From the NCBI GenBank assembly GCA_934432725.1, contig CAKRZE010000002.1:168467-232466 (forward strand): a stretch of DNA of 64,000 nt, read 5' to 3'. This DNA is from an uncultured Eubacteriales bacterium (GTDB taxonomy: Bacteria; Bacillota; Clostridia; Oscillospirales; CAG-272). The notes beneath the pieces were generated by a model. That model made no database searches, was not told where the DNA came from, and worked only from the letters and a program-made list of their open reading frames with translations. Both the position numbers and the translations under genes were made by a program. This document shows positions 62,531 through 64,000 of this stretch, in pieces (the stretch's first letter is position 1; every line of letters starts with the position of its first letter).

Positions 62531-63280
62531 TTACTCCCCGCTGCTGTAAAACACGCGTGCGTTTGCCTTTTCGAAGGGCGTCAGGCAGGAACTTTCCGCA
62601 AACGCCAGAAGATGCGCAGTCTCATAATCCACATGCCTGAGATAGACCTCCCCGTCCCGGATCACCATATAATCGCCGCCCTTGCTCAAAGTCCCGTCCG
62701 GTCCCAGCCGGTAAGAAACGCTGCCCGGATTCAGAACCTGCGCATCCCGGGTCAAAAGATACTGCATGCACTGATGCTCATGTCCGAATACGATCCTGCG
62801 CATCCCAGAGGACCCTTCACGGGAAGCAGGAGCATGCTCCCGCCAGATCTCCTCAAACAGCGGACGGGAACGGTAGGAAAGCAGGCTGCGGTCAAAGGTC
62901 CGCTGCGTATCATAGTAATGCGTCATATAGTATTCCGCGCCGTCAAACGAAAACACAGCCTCATCCGGCAGATTGCAGATATACTCCTGATCCTCCGGCG
63001 TCATATGCTGAATATTGTACTGTGCAAACGTGATCTCTCCGTTTTCGTCCGGCTGTCCGGCTCCGCCCCGCAGGATCATGTCACGCACCGACCGGTCGTG
63101 ATTTCCGGCGACAACAACCGCGCCGCGCTCCCGCAGCCATGCGATGCACTCATGCGGATGAAAGCCGTAATCCACCACATCTCCGGCACAAGCCACAAAA
63201 TCAGCGCCGCCCTCCTTGTTCCAGACAGCCGAGAGCGCGTCGTAGTTCGCATGAATGTCCGAGATCAAAAGCATTTTCAT
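62531..63280 (-). CDS. metallophosphoesterase
   Basis: This 249-residue calcineurin-like phosphoesterase of the YfcE/MJ0936 group has all metal ligands: SDIHAN (Asp8, His10), GDVVDYG (Asp34), GNHD (Asn60, His61), a THYYD segment, and GHEHQC near residue 168. It ends with NPGSVSYRLG and YLRHVDYE, typical of the family. It is a two-metal phosphodiesterase of unknown substrate, soluble. ATG 63280 matches the family start; ATG 63274 is possible. It is transcribed before the thiT unit on the same strand but the riboswitch has its own promoter. Confidence 0.93.
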   Translation of the reverse strand: MKMLLISDIHANYDALSAVWNKEGGADFVACAGDVVDYGFHPHECIAWLRERGAVVVAGNHDRSVRDMILRGGAGQPDENGEITFAQYNIQHMTPEDQEYICNLPDEAVFSFDGAEYYMTHYYDTQRTFDRSLLSYRSRPLFEEIWREHAPASREGSSGMRRIVFGHEHQCMQYLLTRDAQVLNPGSVSYRLGPDGTLSKGGDYMVIRDGEVYLRHVDYETAHLLAFAESSCLTPFEKANARVFYSSGE

Positions 63281-63324
63281 AGGTAAGCTTACCTTTGGCT
63301 TCCGCTTTGGCGAAAGCCCCTTTC
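63281..63324 (-). promoter_or_regulatory. double hairpin at the metallophosphoesterase start
   Basis: On the minus strand AAAGGG (63324-63319) is followed by GCTTTCGC, CAAA, GCGGAAGC (63317-63298). Next comes a second AAAGG inside the palindrome AGGTAAGCTTACCT (63294-63281), which touches ATG 63280. The first hairpin is the window's recurring type. The second, if folded (5-bp stem), would cover the nearer ribosome site. Confidence 0.65.
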
Positions 63325-63705
63325 TTTCAGAATTGCGGATACAGACAGGGAAGCCCCGACTGCGCGGTCCGATATCTGTACAAATTACAGCCGAAAGCCG
63401 GTCGGAGCCGCAGAATGCCGGCTCGCCGCCGATTGATACCCGATCACGCGTACAGCTTCTTTCCGGTTCTTTTCCCGCCGCTTTCCGATTTTCGGAGGCG
63501 GTCTGCCGCCAGGAGCCGCCGCCCGCCGAAGGAGCAGCCCCCGGAGGCACAGTCCCCGGAGGCACAGTCCCCGGCTCCGGCAAACGCCGGATACGCTCTT
63601 CCGGCAGCTCGGTGCAAAACAAACGAAACGCACCCGAAAGCCCTGCGAAGCCGCGCGGAGCATCCGTCCGGGCGGGACCGCTGCGGAGAACTCCGGATCA
63701 TGAGG
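63325..63705. other. gene-free stretch with short repeats
   Basis: GC-rich DNA without a supportable gene. A 15-bp unit (GGAGGCACAGTCCCC) occurs twice in tandem near 63541-63570. Confidence 0.5.
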
Positions 63706-64000
63706 CTTCCACAGACCGCACGTCCCAAAGCCGGTTCCCGCAGTCCGCCTTGCCGGAAAAGCGCGATGCGGCATCTGCCCCCGATCCGGCTGCATGCGCC
63801 CGGACATGACGAATCTGACAAAAAAACCGAAATTCCTCCGCATCGGGAAGCCCTTATGCGGAGATGCCGAACACGGGACTTCCACAGACCGCACGTCCCA
63901 AAGCCGGTTCCCGCAGTCCGCCTTGCCGGAAAAGCGCGATGCGGCATCTGCCCCCGATCCGGCTGCATGCGCCCGGGCATGACGAATCTGACAAAAAAAC
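63706..64000 (+). repeat. tandem repeat, 173-bp unit, running off the right edge
   Basis: CTTCCACAGACCGCACGTCC begins at 63706 and again at 63879, and the two copies match with one visible difference (GGACATG versus GGGCATG) over the 122 bases available. Each complete unit ends with an 8-bp inverted repeat, CTCCGCAT and ATGCGGAG. The array probably continues past the window. No supportable coding frame is present. Confidence 0.92.

Noticed and set aside
1..64000. tRNA or rRNA genes
   Set aside because: I looked for TPsiC-arm (GGTTCGAATCC-like) and rRNA core motifs on both strands and found none outside coding sequence.

Overview
The window looks like a chromosomal segment of a low-profile, GC-rich member of the Bacillota, class Clostridia (probably an uncultured gut-type lineage; order not determinable here). 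Support: infC-rpmI-rplT with a leader and a non-ATG infC start, a TPP riboswitch on thiT, Mini-RNase III, TrmFO, PlsX-RNase III, a CDP-glycerol glycerophosphotransferase, PadR and XRE regulators, and AGGAGG/AAAGGA ribosome sites. Housekeeping genes dominate. I see no rRNA, tRNA, CRISPR array, transposase or prophage.

Layout. 1-8.2 kb (mostly minus strand): the N-terminal part of an unusual YidC-like protein, a teichoic-acid-type glycerophosphotransferase, an orphan 102-aa gene on the plus strand, an acyl-CoA synthetase, a GT4 glycosyltransferase, and a PadR/HAAS regulator pair with a visible operator. 9-19.6 kb (plus): a DUF6062-like Cys protein, a GH38 alpha-mannosidase, and an ABC operon (ATPase, permease, GldG-like, DUF4340) followed by a parvulin lipoprotein. 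19.9-36.5 kb (minus): aspS, hisS, folD, lgt, a 2366-aa GT84/GH94 glucan synthase-like protein, an ABC-F ATPase and a zinc-ribbon protein. 36.7-47.6 kb (plus): infC-rpmI-rplT, an rRNA methyltransferase, dprA, topA-trmFO-plsX-rnc and a radical SAM protein. 47.6-48.5 kb: a DUF3137-like membrane protein (minus). 49.5-59.9 kb (plus): typA, a MoxR-DUF58-transglutaminase operon, mrnC and a UDP-GlcNAc 2-epimerase. 60.1-63.3 kb: an AT-rich divergent XRE/SLOG pair, riboswitch-controlled thiT and a metallophosphoesterase. Tandem repeats reach the right edge.

The most unusual content is non-coding. (1) Seven intergenic copies (six full, one decayed) of a roughly 190-205-bp repeat share one architecture: an outer hairpin at each end, with smaller hairpins and conserved blocks between them. 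They sit mainly behind genes and point in both directions. (2) At nine gene starts an AAAGGA-type ribosome site is followed at once by a compact hairpin, often a variant of GCTTTCGC/GCGAAAGC, and the start codon lies 11-17 nt beyond it. This looks like a recurring translation-initiation cassette. (3) Several local tandem arrays (about 101, 71, 19 and 173 bp) fill the gene-free stretches.

All assignments come from reading the sequence by eye. No database search or folding program was run.
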